Program-made: the position numbers and the translations under genes
Assembly: GCF_021390395.1 (NCBI RefSeq)
Contig: NZ_JAJUWT010000025.1
Location: forward strand, 62,001-126,000
Length of the DNA stretch: 64,000 bases
Direction: 5' to 3'
DNA from: Saccharothrix sp. S26
GTDB lineage: Bacteria > Actinomycetota > Actinomycetes > Mycobacteriales > Pseudonocardiaceae
In this document: positions 8,919 to 17,701 of the stretch, piece after piece
How positions within the stretch are numbered: position 1 is the first letter of the stretch
Layout: every line of letters begins with the position of its first letter
The notes under the pieces: generated by a model
What the model was told of the DNA's origin: nothing
Seen by the model: only the letters and a program-made list of their open reading frames with translations
The model's database searches: none

Positions 8919-10199
8919 TTATCTGGACTGCCTGCCCTTGGGGACCCGGAGTTGGGCGGTCGGCTGCTCGGACGGCTCGACGTCGTCGGGCTTGGCGGCC
9001 GGGGACTTGCTGGTCGAGGGCTTGGCGGTGGCCGGCTTGGTGGGCGCGGGCTTGGCGGGCGCGGGTTTGACGGTGGCCGGCTTGGTGGGCGCGTCGGCAG
9101 CCGAGTCCGGTTCGGTGGGTGCATCGGCACCCGAGTCCGCGGCGGCCTCGTCGTCCAGCGGCTTGAGGGTCGCCACGGCCCGTGACACCGCTTCCTGGGC
9201 GGCGGCGAACTGCTCGCTCAGCTCGCGGTGCACGCGGTGCAGTTCGCTCAGCTTCTCGTCGGCCGCCGTGGTGCGGCGGTCGGCGTGGGCGTCGGCCTCG
9301 GTGATGGTCTTCTCGGCCCGCGCGGTGGCCTCGCTGATCGTCTGCTCGGCCTTCGCCAGTGCCTCGGACTCCAGCTCGGCGACCTGCTTCTCGGTCTCCG
9401 CGCGCAGCTCGGCCGCCTCGGCGCGGGCGGCTTCGAGGAGCTTCGCGGCCTCGGCCTTGGCCTCGACGACGTGCACTTCGTGCTCCTTGCGGAGCTGGGT
9501 GCGCAGCCCGTCGTACTCCTTGTCGAGGTCGTCGTGGTAGCCCTTGTACTTCTGCTCCAGCTCCACCCGCTTGGCCTCGAGCTCGGCGGTCTTCGCCTCG
9601 AACTCCGCGGTCAGCTTCTCGCGGTCGGCGCGGGTCTCGGCCATCAACGCCTCGTGCTCGGCGGTCAGCTTGGCGCGCAGCTCCTCGTGCGAGCGCTCCA
9701 GCTCGGTGCGCCGCTCCTCGTGCTGACGCTCCAGCTCCGCGGTCCGCTGCTGGTGGGCCGCGTCCAACTGCCGACGCCGGTCCTCCAGCTCGGCCATCGC
9801 CCGCTGGTGCGCCGCCTTGCCCTCGGCCGCCGCCCGGTCGGCCTCGGCGCGGGTGGCGTTCGCCTGGTCCAGCGCCGCCTTGCGGATGTCGGCGATCTCC
9901 TCCTCGGCCAACGTCATCATCACGCGCACGCGCTCGGTGACGTTGGACGCGCTGGCCGGGCTGGTGGCCAGCTTGCTCAGCTGGGACTTGACCTTGTCGA
10001 GCTCGGCGCGGGTGGAACCGAGCAGCTTGCCCAGCTCCGCGACCTGGGCCGACGCCGCGTCGCGGGCCCGGTTCGCGTTCTTGAGGTCGAACTCGAGTCG
10101 TGTCACCCGCTCGTTCACCTGGCGCTGGTTGTACCCGCGCAGTACGACGTCGAAATGGGTGCGGGCAGCAGGCTGCCCAGTCCCTTCAGCCCCGGCCAT
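8919..10199 (-). CDS. DivIVA-like coiled-coil protein with Pro/Ala/Lys-rich tail
   Basis: A 426-residue protein with no enzyme motif. The N terminus holds a DivIVA-type signature ('VVLRGYNQRQVNERV', about residues 19-33). Residues ~35-350 are nearly continuous heptad coiled coil rich in Glu, Ala, Arg and Lys, and the last ~70 residues are a disordered tail of Pro-Ala-Lys-Thr units ('KPAPAKPAPTKPATAKPS'). Such proteins in actinomycetes act as polar or envelope scaffolds (DivIVA/Scy/FilP-like), so a cytoskeletal role is inferred. The ATG at 10199 is used. The gene is divergent from pyc. Confidence 0.7.
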   Translation of the reverse strand: MAGAEGTGQPAARTHFDVVLRGYNQRQVNERVTRLEFDLKNANRARDAASAQVAELGKLLGSTRAELDKVKSQLSKLATSPASASNVTERVRVMMTLAEEEIADIRKAALDQANATRAEADRAAAEGKAAHQRAMAELEDRRRQLDAAHQQRTAELERQHEERRTELERSHEELRAKLTAEHEALMAETRADREKLTAEFEAKTAELEAKRVELEQKYKGYHDDLDKEYDGLRTQLRKEHEVHVVEAKAEAAKLLEAARAEAAELRAETEKQVAELESEALAKAEQTISEATARAEKTITEADAHADRRTTAADEKLSELHRVHRELSEQFAAAQEAVSRAVATLKPLDDEAAADSGADAPTEPDSAADAPTKPATVKPAPAKPAPTKPATAKPSTSKSPAAKPDDVEPSEQPTAQLRVPKGRQSR

Positions 10200-10508
10200 G
10201 GGCCAACCCTACCGAGAAGTCGACCGGCGCAGTCACTCGATGCAGCGAACGCACCGTGACCGGCCGATGATCGACGGTACGGGGATCATCGCGGCCGGGG
10301 GCTGCGCGAGACCGGTTCACAAGGGAGAATCCGAGGGCGTGATCCCAGGTCGCGCTCGCCTTGACCGGATGAGTGAACGATCACGATGACGTCCGTCACG
10401 TGAGATGGAACTCCCGAGGGGCGGGAAGCGCACGGTAGCGTGCCTTGATTCCTCGAGTCCCGACCCCGCAGGGGCGGGACTCGCCGAGTAACCGGGAGGG
10501 AACGCCGC
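10200..10508. promoter_or_regulatory. Divergent upstream region of pyc with leader hairpin
   Basis: This 309-base gap separates the coiled-coil gene from pyc. GAGTCCCGACCCC (10455-10467) pairs with GGGGCGGGACTC (10471-10482) with one bulged A, giving a strong hairpin that ends 26 bases before the pyc start. GGGAGGG at 10494-10500 is the pyc ribosome binding site. The hairpin could be a 5' leader element or attenuator; the sequence does not show an alternative pairing. No small ORF with good support was found. Confidence 0.45.
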
Positions 10509-13500
10509 ATGTTCCGCAAGGTTCTTGTCGCCAACCGCGGCGAGATCGCGATCCGGGCCTTTCGCGCTGCCTATGAACTGGGCGCCGGCACGGTTGCCGT
10601 CTTCCCCCATGAGGACCGCAACTCCCTGCACCGGCTGAAGGCCGACGAGTCGTACGAGATCGGTGAGCCCGGCCACCCGGTCCGGGCCTACCTGTCGGTC
10701 GAGGAGATCATCAAGGCGGCCCGCAAAGCGGGCGCCGACGCGGTCTACCCCGGCTACGGCTTCCTGTCGGAGAACCCCGAGCTGGCCAGGGCGTGCGCGG
10801 AGGCGGGCATCACGTTCGTCGGCCCGCCCTCGGACGTGCTCGAGCTGACCGGCAACAAGGCCCGCGCCATCGCCGCGGCCCGCGAAGCCGGTCTCCCGGT
10901 GCTCAAGTCGAGCGAGCCGTCCAGCGACATCGACGCGCTCGTGCGCGCGGCCGAGGACATCACGTTCCCGGTGTTCGTGAAGGCCGTCGCGGGCGGCGGC
11001 GGTCGTGGCATGCGGCGCGTCGAGGACCCGGCCGCGCTGAGGGAGTCCCTGGAAGCCGCGTCCCGCGAGGCGGAGTCGGCGTTCGGCGACCCCACGGTGT
11101 TCCTGGAGCAGGCCGTCGTCGAGCCGCGGCACATCGAGGTGCAGATCCTCGCCGACGGCGAGGGCAACGTGATGCACCTGTTCGAGCGCGACTGCTCGGT
11201 GCAGCGACGCCACCAGAAGGTCATCGAGATCGCGCCCGCGCCGAACCTCTCGCCCGAGCTGCGGGACCGGATCTGCAACGACGCGGTGAAGTTCGCCCGG
11301 CACATCGGCTACCGCAACGCCGGCACCGTCGAGTTCCTGCTCGACCCGAACGGCAACTACGTCTTCATCGAGATGAACCCCCGCATCCAGGTCGAGCACA
11401 CGGTCACCGAAGAGGTCACCGACGTGGACCTGGTGCAGTCGCAGATGCGCATCGCCAGCGGCGAGAACCTCGACGACCTCGGCCTGAGCCAGGAGACCGT
11501 GCAGTTGCGCGGCGCGGCCCTCCAGTGCCGCATCACCACCGAGGACCCCGCCAACGGCTTCCGCCCCGACACCGGCATGATCAGCGCCTACCGCTCGCCG
11601 GGCGGCTCGGGCATCCGGTTGGACGGCGGCACGACGGGCGCGGGCACGGTCATCGGCGCGCACTTCGACTCGATGCTGGTCAAGCTGACGTGCCGGGGTC
11701 GGACGTTCTCCGCGGCGGTGGCCCGGGCGCGGCGCGCGGTGGCGGAGTTCCGGATCCGGGGCGTGTCGACGAACATCCCGTTCATCCAGGCGGTGCTCGA
11801 CGACCCGGACTTCTACGAGGGCCGCGTCACGACGTCGTTCATCGAGAAGCGCCCGCACCTGCTCACCGCGCGGCACTCGGCCGACCGCGGCACGCGCATG
11901 CTCACCTACCTGGCCGACGTGACGGTCAACAAGCCGAACGGCCCGCGTCCGTCCGTGGTGGACCCGAAGGTCAAGCTGCCGGTGGTCGACCTCAACGCCG
12001 AGCCGCCCGCCGGGTCGAAGCAGAAGCTGGTCGAGCTGGGCCCGGAGGGCTTCGCCCGCTGGCTGCGCGAGAGCAAGGCGCTGGCCGTCACGGACACCAC
12101 GTTCCGCGACGCGCACCAGTCGTTGCTGGCCACGCGCGTGCGGACGAAGGACCTGCTCGCGGTCGCGCCGCACGTGGCGCGGATGACGCCCCAGCTGCTG
12201 TCGCTGGAGGCGTGGGGCGGCGCGACCTACGACGTGGCGCTGCGGTTCCTGGCCGAAGACCCGTGGGAGCGGCTCGCGGCGCTGCGCGAAGCGGTGCCCA
12301 ACATCACGTTGCAGATGCTGCTGCGCGGCCGGAACACGGTCGGTTACACGCCGTACCCCGAGGCCGTGACCAGCGCGTTCGTCGAAGAGGCGACCAAGAC
12401 CGGGATCGACATCTTCCGGATCTTCGACGCGCTCAACGATGTCGAGCAGATGCGGCCGGCGATCGAGGCGGTGCGCGAGACCGGCACGGCGGTGGCCGAG
12501 GTGTGCCTGTGCTACACCGCCGACCTGTCGAACCCGGACGAGCGGCTCTACACGCTGGACTACTACCTGAAGCTCGCCGAGCAGATCGTCGGCGCGGGCG
12601 CGCACGTGCTGGCCATCAAGGACATGGCCGGCCTGCTGCGGCCGCCGGCGGCGGCACGGCTGGTGACGGCGTTGCGCAAGGAGTTCGACCTGCCCGTGCA
12701 CCTGCACACGCACGACACGGCGGGCGGGCAGTTGGCGACCTACCTGGCCGCCATCCAGTCCGGCGTGGACGCGGTGGACGGCGCGGTGGCGTCCATGGCG
12801 GGCACCACGTCCCAGCCGCCGCTGTCGGCGATCGTGGCGGCGACGGACTACACGGAGCACGCCACCGGGCTGGACCTGCGGGCGGTGTGCGACCTGGAGC
12901 CGTACTGGGAGTCGGTGCGCAAGGTGTACGCGCCGTTCGAGTCCGGCATCCCCGGGCCCACGGGTCGGGTGTACTCGCACGAGATCCCCGGCGGGCAGCT
13001 GTCCAACCTGCGCACGCAGGCGGTCGCGCTCGGCCTCGGGCAGAAGTTCGAGGAGATCGAGGCCATGTACGCGGCGGCCGACCGGATGCTCGGTCGGCTG
13101 GTGAAGGTGACGCCGTCGTCCAAGGTGGTCGGCGACCTCGCGCTGCACCTGGTCGGCGCGGGGGTCAAGCCCGAGGAGTTCGAGGCCGACCCCGGTCGGT
13201 TCGACATCCCGGCCTCGGTGATCGGGTTCCTGCACGGCGAGCTGGGCGACCCGCCCGGCGGGTGGCCGGAGCCGTTCCGCAGCAAGGCGTTGCAGGGGCG
13301 GGCCGCGCCCAAGGGCGTGGCGGAGCTGACCGACGACGACGTGAAGGGGCTGGAGCTCGACCGGCGCAACACGTTGAACCGGCTGCTGTTCCCGGCTCCC
13401 ACGAAGGAGTTCCTGGCGCACCGCGAGGCGTACGGCGACACCAGCGTGCTGGGCAGCAAGGACTTCTTCTACGGGCTCAAGCCGGGGGAGGAGTACCAGG

Positions 13501-13886
13501 TCGACCTGGAGCCCGGTGTGCGGTTGCTGATCGGGTTGGAGGCCATCGGTGAGGCCGACGAGCGCGGCATCCGCACCGTGATGGCGACGTTGAACGGGCA
13601 GTTGCGGCCGATCCAGGTGCGGGACCGGTCGATCGCGGCCGAGGTGCCCGTGGCGGAGAAGGCGGACCGGGGCAACCCCGGCCACGTCGCCGCGCCGTTC
13701 GCCGGGGTCGTCACGCCCAACGTGGCGGAGGACGACGTGGTCGAGGTCGGGCAGACGATCGCGACCATCGAGGCGATGAAGATGGAGGCCGCGATCACGG
13801 CTCCCAAGGCCGGGCGGGTGAAGCGGTTGGCCGTGCGCGGGGTGCAGCAGGTCGAGGGTGGCGATCTGTTGATCGTGTTGGAGTGA
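10509..13886 (+). CDS. pyc: Pyruvate carboxylase
   Basis: Pyc carboxylates pyruvate to oxaloacetate using ATP, bicarbonate and covalent biotin, refilling the TCA cycle. The 1,125 residues carry all domains in one chain: biotin carboxylase (~1-450, ATP-grasp 'KAVAGGGGRGMR', 'EMNPRIQVEHTVTEE'), carboxyltransferase (~530-800, 'TDTTFRDAHQSLLATRVR', 'HLHTHDTAGGQ'), allosteric linker, and a C-terminal biotin carrier with 'IEAMKMEA' (biotinyl Lys ~1091). Length and order are normal for an alpha4 pyruvate carboxylase. The ATG at 10509 follows GGGAGGG. In related actinobacteria pyc lies just before rsmD, as here apart from one inserted gene. Confidence 0.98.
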   Translation: MFRKVLVANRGEIAIRAFRAAYELGAGTVAVFPHEDRNSLHRLKADESYEIGEPGHPVRAYLSVEEIIKAARKAGADAVYPGYGFLSENPELARACAEAGITFVGPPSDVLELTGNKARAIAAAREAGLPVLKSSEPSSDIDALVRAAEDITFPVFVKAVAGGGGRGMRRVEDPAALRESLEAASREAESAFGDPTVFLEQAVVEPRHIEVQILADGEGNVMHLFERDCSVQRRHQKVIEIAPAPNLSPELRDRICNDAVKFARHIGYRNAGTVEFLLDPNGNYVFIEMNPRIQVEHTVTEEVTDVDLVQSQMRIASGENLDDLGLSQETVQLRGAALQCRITTEDPANGFRPDTGMISAYRSPGGSGIRLDGGTTGAGTVIGAHFDSMLVKLTCRGRTFSAAVARARRAVAEFRIRGVSTNIPFIQAVLDDPDFYEGRVTTSFIEKRPHLLTARHSADRGTRMLTYLADVTVNKPNGPRPSVVDPKVKLPVVDLNAEPPAGSKQKLVELGPEGFARWLRESKALAVTDTTFRDAHQSLLATRVRTKDLLAVAPHVARMTPQLLSLEAWGGATYDVALRFLAEDPWERLAALREAVPNITLQMLLRGRNTVGYTPYPEAVTSAFVEEATKTGIDIFRIFDALNDVEQMRPAIEAVRETGTAVAEVCLCYTADLSNPDERLYTLDYYLKLAEQIVGAGAHVLAIKDMAGLLRPPAAARLVTALRKEFDLPVHLHTHDTAGGQLATYLAAIQSGVDAVDGAVASMAGTTSQPPLSAIVAATDYTEHATGLDLRAVCDLEPYWESVRKVYAPFESGIPGPTGRVYSHEIPGGQLSNLRTQAVALGLGQKFEEIEAMYAAADRMLGRLVKVTPSSKVVGDLALHLVGAGVKPEEFEADPGRFDIPASVIGFLHGELGDPPGGWPEPFRSKALQGRAAPKGVAELTDDDVKGLELDRRNTLNRLLFPAPTKEFLAHREAYGDTSVLGSKDFFYGLKPGEEYQVDLEPGVRLLIGLEAIGEADERGIRTVMATLNGQLRPIQVRDRSIAAEVPVAEKADRGNPGHVAAPFAGVVTPNVAEDDVVEVGQTIATIEAMKMEAAITAPKAGRVKRLAVRGVQQVEGGDLLIVLE

Positions 13887-13925
13887 TGGTGAGGGGTTGG
13901 GGGTGGGTGGTTCCGCTCACCCCCG

Positions 13926-13998
13926 GCCCGATTCGACATGGGGCCCGTACGGGCACTCCCGGCCTGCCTGAAGCACCCGAACCCATGTCAAATCGAGC
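13926..13998. repeat. Long imperfect inverted repeat with inner palindrome
   Basis: Positions 13926-13943 and 13981-13998 are 18-base inverted copies with 3 mismatches (core GACATGGG/CCCATGTC). The spacer starts with a perfect 12-base palindrome, GCCCGTACGGGC (13943-13954). The element lies in the 215-base gap after pyc, so it may act as the pyc terminator. The long stem with its own inner palindrome is more than a simple terminator needs. Confidence 0.6.
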
Positions 13999-14101
13999 CT
14001 CGGTGGGGTGGCGGCGGGATTTGCGGAAGGCGCGGTCGGGGTGAGTGGTGGGCCACACGTGGTGGGGGAACCCCCGCGTTGCGGATGGCGTTGGTGGTGG
14101 C

Positions 14102-15190
14102 ATGAAGAAGGTTGCCGCTGCATTGCTCGCGCTCACGGCTGGTGCTGTCGCCTGGGCGGCGCGTGACGTGCCGCTCGCGTTGGGTGGCAGGCCGGACGGT
14201 GAGCGGGTGCGGCGGTCGCCGCGGTACCGGGACGGGAAGTTCCACAACTCGGCGCGGACGCGGACGATGCCCGACGGGGCCGCCGGGACGGTGCGGGAGA
14301 TGTTCTTCGGCGGGCAGCAGCGGCGGCCGGTGGGTGAGGTGCCGTTGGTGCCGCCGGTGGCCGGGTCGGCCGACGGGTTGCACATCACCTGGTACGGGCA
14401 CGCGTCGACGTTGGTGGAGATCGACGGGGCGCGGGTGCTGGTCGACCCGGTGTGGAGCGACCGGTGCTCACCGTCCCCTGTGGTCGGTCCGCGGCGGTTG
14501 CACCCGGTGCCGCACGCGTTGCACGACGTGGGGCGGGTGGACGCGGTGGTGATCTCGCACGACCACTACGACCACCTCGACCTGCCCACGGTCCGGGCGT
14601 TGACGCGGGACACCGAAGCGGTGTTCGTGGTTCCGCTCGGGATCGGGGCGCACCTGCGCAGGTGGTGGGTGCCCGAAGAGCGGATCGTGGAGCTCGACTG
14701 GGACGAGTCGCACGAGGTGGCCGGCGTCACGTTGGTGGCCACCGAGGCGCAGCACTTCTCCGGGCGGGGGTTCCAGCGGGACACCACGTTGTGGGCGTCG
14801 TGGGTCTTGAAGGGGCCGCGGCACCGGGTCTACTACAGCGGTGACACCGGTTACTTCGACGGCTACGAGCGGATCGGCCAGGAGCACGGGCCGTTCGACG
14901 CCTCGCTGATCCAGATCGGGGCCTACGGGCCGGGGTGGCCGGACATCCACATGACGCCGGAGGAGGGCGTGGCGGCGCACCGGGACGTGCGGGGCGGGCT
15001 GTTGATCCCCGTGCACTGGGCGACCTTCAACCTCGCGTTCCACGACTGGTCCGAGCCGGTCGACCGGGTGTGGCGGGAGGCCAAGGCGCACGGGGTGGCG
15101 CTGGCCGTGCCGCGGCCCGGCGAGCGGGTCGACGTGGCGCGGCCCCCGGAGGTCGACGGGTGGTGGCAGGCGCTGTCGGTGGGACGATGA
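14102..15190 (+). CDS. Metallo-beta-lactamase-fold hydrolase, NAPE-PLD/UlaG-like
   Basis: A 362-residue protein with an N-terminal hydrophobic segment ('AAALLALTAGAVAWAA') that anchors or exports it. The metal site of the MBL fold is visible: 'ISHDHYDHLD' (HxHxDH), 'EAQHFSGRG', 'YSGDTGYFD' and 'PVHWATF'. The arrangement, with 'TWYGHASTLVEIDGARVLVD' before it, matches the N-acyl-phosphatidylethanolamine phospholipase D-like group. Its natural substrate is unknown. The ATG at 14102 precedes a good signal-like segment. It stops 4 bases before rsmD, so the two may be co-transcribed. Confidence 0.82.
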   Translation: MKKVAAALLALTAGAVAWAARDVPLALGGRPDGERVRRSPRYRDGKFHNSARTRTMPDGAAGTVREMFFGGQQRRPVGEVPLVPPVAGSADGLHITWYGHASTLVEIDGARVLVDPVWSDRCSPSPVVGPRRLHPVPHALHDVGRVDAVVISHDHYDHLDLPTVRALTRDTEAVFVVPLGIGAHLRRWWVPEERIVELDWDESHEVAGVTLVATEAQHFSGRGFQRDTTLWASWVLKGPRHRVYYSGDTGYFDGYERIGQEHGPFDASLIQIGAYGPGWPDIHMTPEEGVAAHRDVRGGLLIPVHWATFNLAFHDWSEPVDRVWREAKAHGVALAVPRPGERVDVARPPEVDGWWQALSVGR

Positions 15191-15194
15191 CCCC

Positions 15195-15761
15195 GTGACC
15201 AGGATTGTCGCGGGTGTGGCGGGTGGGCGCCGGTTGCAGGTGCCGCCCAAGGTCACCCGGCCCACGTCCGACCGCGTGCGCGAGGCGTTGTTCAGCTCGC
15301 TGGAGAACGTGATCGACCTCGACGGCGCGGTGGTGCTCGACCTGTACGCGGGGTCGGGTGCGCTGGGGTTCGAGGCGTTGTCGCGGGGCGCGGTCCGGGC
15401 CACTTTCGTGGAGGCGGACAAGCGGGCTGCCGAAGTCTTGAAGAGCAACGCCAAGGTGGTCGCCCTGCCCGGTGCGACGGTGCTCAACCGCACCGCGGAG
15501 TCGGTGGTGGGCGGTGCGGCCGAAGCGGCGTGCGACGTCGTGTTCGCCGATCCGCCCTACGCGGTGACCGCCGAGCAGCTCGACCGGGTGCTCTCGTCGC
15601 TGGTCACGAACGGTTGGACGAAACCGGGGTCGTTGATCGTGGTGGAACGCGACGCGCGCAGCGCCGAACCGGTGTGGCCAACCGGTGTGGAATCCTTGCG
15701 CAGCAAGCGATATGGCGACACCAAGCTGCACTGGGCAGAACACGTTGACGCCTCTGGGTGA
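15195..15761 (+). CDS. rsmD: 16S rRNA (guanine966-N2)-methyltransferase
   Basis: RsmD methylates G966 of 16S rRNA during 30S assembly, using S-adenosylmethionine. The 188 residues show 'TRPTSDRVREALFSSLEN' at the start, the SAM-binding 'DLYAGSGALGFEALSRGA' and the catalytic 'VFADPPY' (DPPY class of N-methyltransferases). The GTG at 15195 is the only start that keeps the N-terminal 'IVAGVAGGRRLQVP' typical of the family. The rsmD-coaD pair is widely conserved and supports the call. Confidence 0.96.
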   Translation: MTRIVAGVAGGRRLQVPPKVTRPTSDRVREALFSSLENVIDLDGAVVLDLYAGSGALGFEALSRGAVRATFVEADKRAAEVLKSNAKVVALPGATVLNRTAESVVGGAAEAACDVVFADPPYAVTAEQLDRVLSSLVTNGWTKPGSLIVVERDARSAEPVWPTGVESLRSKRYGDTKLHWAEHVDASG

Positions 15762-15815
15762 TGCCGACCACGCACCTGAGTGGATGCGTCCGATCGGGTG
15801 CTACCGTCCGAAACC

Positions 15816-16298
15816 ATGACGCGTGCCGTGTGCCCCGGCTCCTACGACCCGGCCACCAACGGACACCTGGACATCATCGGCAGAGCGGCGAAGCTCTTCG
15901 ACGAGGTCGTCGTCGCCGTGCTCATCAACAAGAACAAGAAGACCTTGTTCTCGGTCGAGGAGCGCACGGAGATGCTGCGCGAGGTCACCGCCCAGTGGCC
16001 GAACGTCCGCGTCGACTCCTGGCACGGCCTGCTGGTCGACTACTGCCGCGAGAATGACATCAAGGCCATCGTCAAGGGCCTGCGGGCGGTCAGCGACTAC
16101 GACTACGAGCTGCAGATGGCGCAGATGAACCACCAGCTCTCCGGCGTCGACACGCTGTTCATGCCGACCAACCCCATTTACAGCTTCCTGGCCAGCTCCC
16201 TGGTCAAGGACGTGGCCACCTACGGCGGCGACGTGACCAGCCTGCTGCCGCCCTCGATCAAGGACCGGCTCGCGGCCCGGCTCGCTGAGGGTCGCTGA
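15816..16298 (+). CDS. coaD: Pantetheine-phosphate adenylyltransferase
   Basis: CoaD joins 4'-phosphopantetheine to AMP from ATP to give dephospho-CoA, the penultimate step of CoA synthesis. The 160 residues are the usual length. The nucleotidyl-transferase signature 'GSYDPATNGHLDII' (T/HxGH) lies at residues 8-21, and 'VKGLRAVSDYDYELQMAQMN' is the family's substrate-binding stretch. The ATG at 15816 lies 8 bases after TACCGT (15802-15807), a likely -10 box of a leaderless promoter. Confidence 0.97.
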   Translation: MTRAVCPGSYDPATNGHLDIIGRAAKLFDEVVVAVLINKNKKTLFSVEERTEMLREVTAQWPNVRVDSWHGLLVDYCRENDIKAIVKGLRAVSDYDYELQMAQMNHQLSGVDTLFMPTNPIYSFLASSLVKDVATYGGDVTSLLPPSIKDRLAARLAEGR

Positions 16299-16363
16299 CC
16301 GGTCACGGATCGTTAACTCGAGCACCGCTTGCTCGTCGCTCGGTGTGGTTAGCGTTCACCGGC

Positions 16364-16792
16364 ATGAGCGAGATCACATCGCGCACCGCGAAGGTGCTGC
16401 TGTCCCTGCTCCTGGTCCTCGCGGGCACGTTCACGACCTCCGCCCAGGCGGTCGCGGTCGAGTCGGTCGCGGTCGCGCAGGCGGCCTGCGGCGACACGTC
16501 CGGCTTCCGGTCCGTGGCGCTGTCGGGCCTGCCGAGCCAGGCGACGGACACCGTGCGGCTCGTCCAGCGGGGCGGTCCGTACCCGTACCCGCAGGACAAC
16601 CAGACCTTCTACAACCGCGAGGGCGTCCTGCCGGCCTGCCCGACCGGCTACTACCGGGAGTACACGGTCAAGACGCCGGGCATCTCCACCCGCGGCGCGC
16701 GGCGGATCGTGACCGGCAACGCCACCCCGAAGCTGTACTTCTACACGGCCGACCACTACGCGACCTTCGTCCTGGTGGACATCACCCGTTAG
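16364..16792 (+). CDS. Secreted guanyl-specific ribonuclease, RNase Sa family
   Basis: A 142-residue exported RNase that cleaves RNA after guanosine. After a signal peptide (cut likely near residues 38-41) the mature part aligns by eye along its length with Streptomyces RNase Sa: 'LPSQATDTVRLV', 'GPYPYPQD', 'YYREYTVKTPG', 'RGARRIVTG', 'DHYATF'. Catalytic residues Glu99, Arg110, Arg114 and His131 match Glu54, Arg65, Arg69 and His85 of RNase Sa. The Cys pattern differs (Cys42 and Cys92, no C-terminal Cys). No barstar-like inhibitor gene is adjacent. A strong hairpin follows. Confidence 0.9.
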   Translation: MSEITSRTAKVLLSLLLVLAGTFTTSAQAVAVESVAVAQAACGDTSGFRSVALSGLPSQATDTVRLVQRGGPYPYPQDNQTFYNREGVLPACPTGYYREYTVKTPGISTRGARRIVTGNATPKLYFYTADHYATFVLVDITR

Positions 16793-16800
16793 CCGGACAC

Positions 16801-16839
16801 GCCCTGCCGATCTCCCGGCGGCGACGAGATCGGCAGGGC
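16801..16839. terminator. Perfect 14-bp terminator hairpin
   Basis: GCCCTGCCGATCTC (16801-16814) pairs perfectly with GAGATCGGCAGGGC (16826-16839) around an 11-base loop. It lies 9 bases after the RNase stop and separates it from sepIVA. There is no T run, which is common for actinobacterial terminators. Confidence 0.8.
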
Positions 16840-16879
16840 ACACTAGGACGGGTACTGCTGTGGGCGCGAGGAGTGTGAC

Positions 16880-17596
16880 GTGTACCGGGTGTTCGAGGCC
16901 CTCGACGAGCTGGTCACGATCGTCGAGGAAGCGCGTGGCGTGCCGATGACCTCCGGGTGCGTCGTGCCGCGCGGCGACGTGCTCGAACTCCTCGACGACG
17001 TGCGCGACGCCATCCCCGCGGAGCTGGACGACGCGCAGGACGTGCTCGACCACCGCGACGAGCTGGTCGGCAAGGCGCAGCACGAGGCGGACCAGGCGCT
17101 GAGCAAGGCGCGCTCGGACGCCGAGCGGATGGTCGCCGAGGCGCAGCACGAGGCCGAGCGGATGCTGTCCGAGGCGCGCGCGCGTGCCGAGCGGATGGTC
17201 GCCGAGGCCGAGGACCAGGCGCAGCGCACCGTCGCCGCGGGCCGCCAGGAGTACGAGGACCTGGTGGGCCGGGCGCACGCCGAGGCCGACCGGATGGTCC
17301 AGGCGGGGCGGGCGAACTACGAGCGCGCGATCGAGGAGGGCCGGGCGGAGCAGGCGCGCCTGGTCGACGGCACCGAGGTGGTGCAGGCCGCGCACGCCGA
17401 GGCGGCGCGCGTGCTGGACGCGGCGCAGACGGAGGCCATCCGGCTGCGCAGCGAGTGCGACGCGTACGTGGACGGCAAGCTGGCCGACTTCGAGGACCTG
17501 CTCGCGCACACCCTGCGCAGCGTCGGCAAGGGTCGCTCGCACCTGCGCGGCCCGGCCGTCGCCAGCGCGGCGGCACCGTTCGACTATCACGAGTAA
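16880..17596 (+). CDS. sepIVA: Septation protein SepIVA-like coiled-coil protein
   Basis: A 238-residue coiled-coil protein: an N-terminal DivIVA-like segment ('VYRVFEALDELVTIVEEARG', about residues 1-20), then residues ~50-200 of Ala/Glu/Arg heptads with repeated 'AERMVAEA' units, and a short disordered end. In Mycobacterium SepIVA is essential for septation and peptidoglycan regulation and lies directly before the DUF177 gene, rpmF and rnc, as here. The name rests on this synteny plus protein type. GTG at 16880 is used; GAGGAG lies at about 16868-16873. Confidence 0.8.
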   Translation: MYRVFEALDELVTIVEEARGVPMTSGCVVPRGDVLELLDDVRDAIPAELDDAQDVLDHRDELVGKAQHEADQALSKARSDAERMVAEAQHEAERMLSEARARAERMVAEAEDQAQRTVAAGRQEYEDLVGRAHAEADRMVQAGRANYERAIEEGRAEQARLVDGTEVVQAAHAEAARVLDAAQTEAIRLRSECDAYVDGKLADFEDLLAHTLRSVGKGRSHLRGPAVASAAAPFDYHE

Positions 17597-17701
17597 CCCG
17601 ACCGGACGAGGCTTCGACCAGCCGATTTCACTCCGACGCCCGTTGTCCCGTACCCTTGACCGGCTGGTCGTGGTAAGTCCCCGACGGCAACACCAAACAT
17701 C

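Noticed and set aside
10317-13685. A 1,122-residue open frame opposite pyc
   Set aside because: Same reason: low-complexity Arg/His/Gly-rich translation, antisense to a fully recognised gene.
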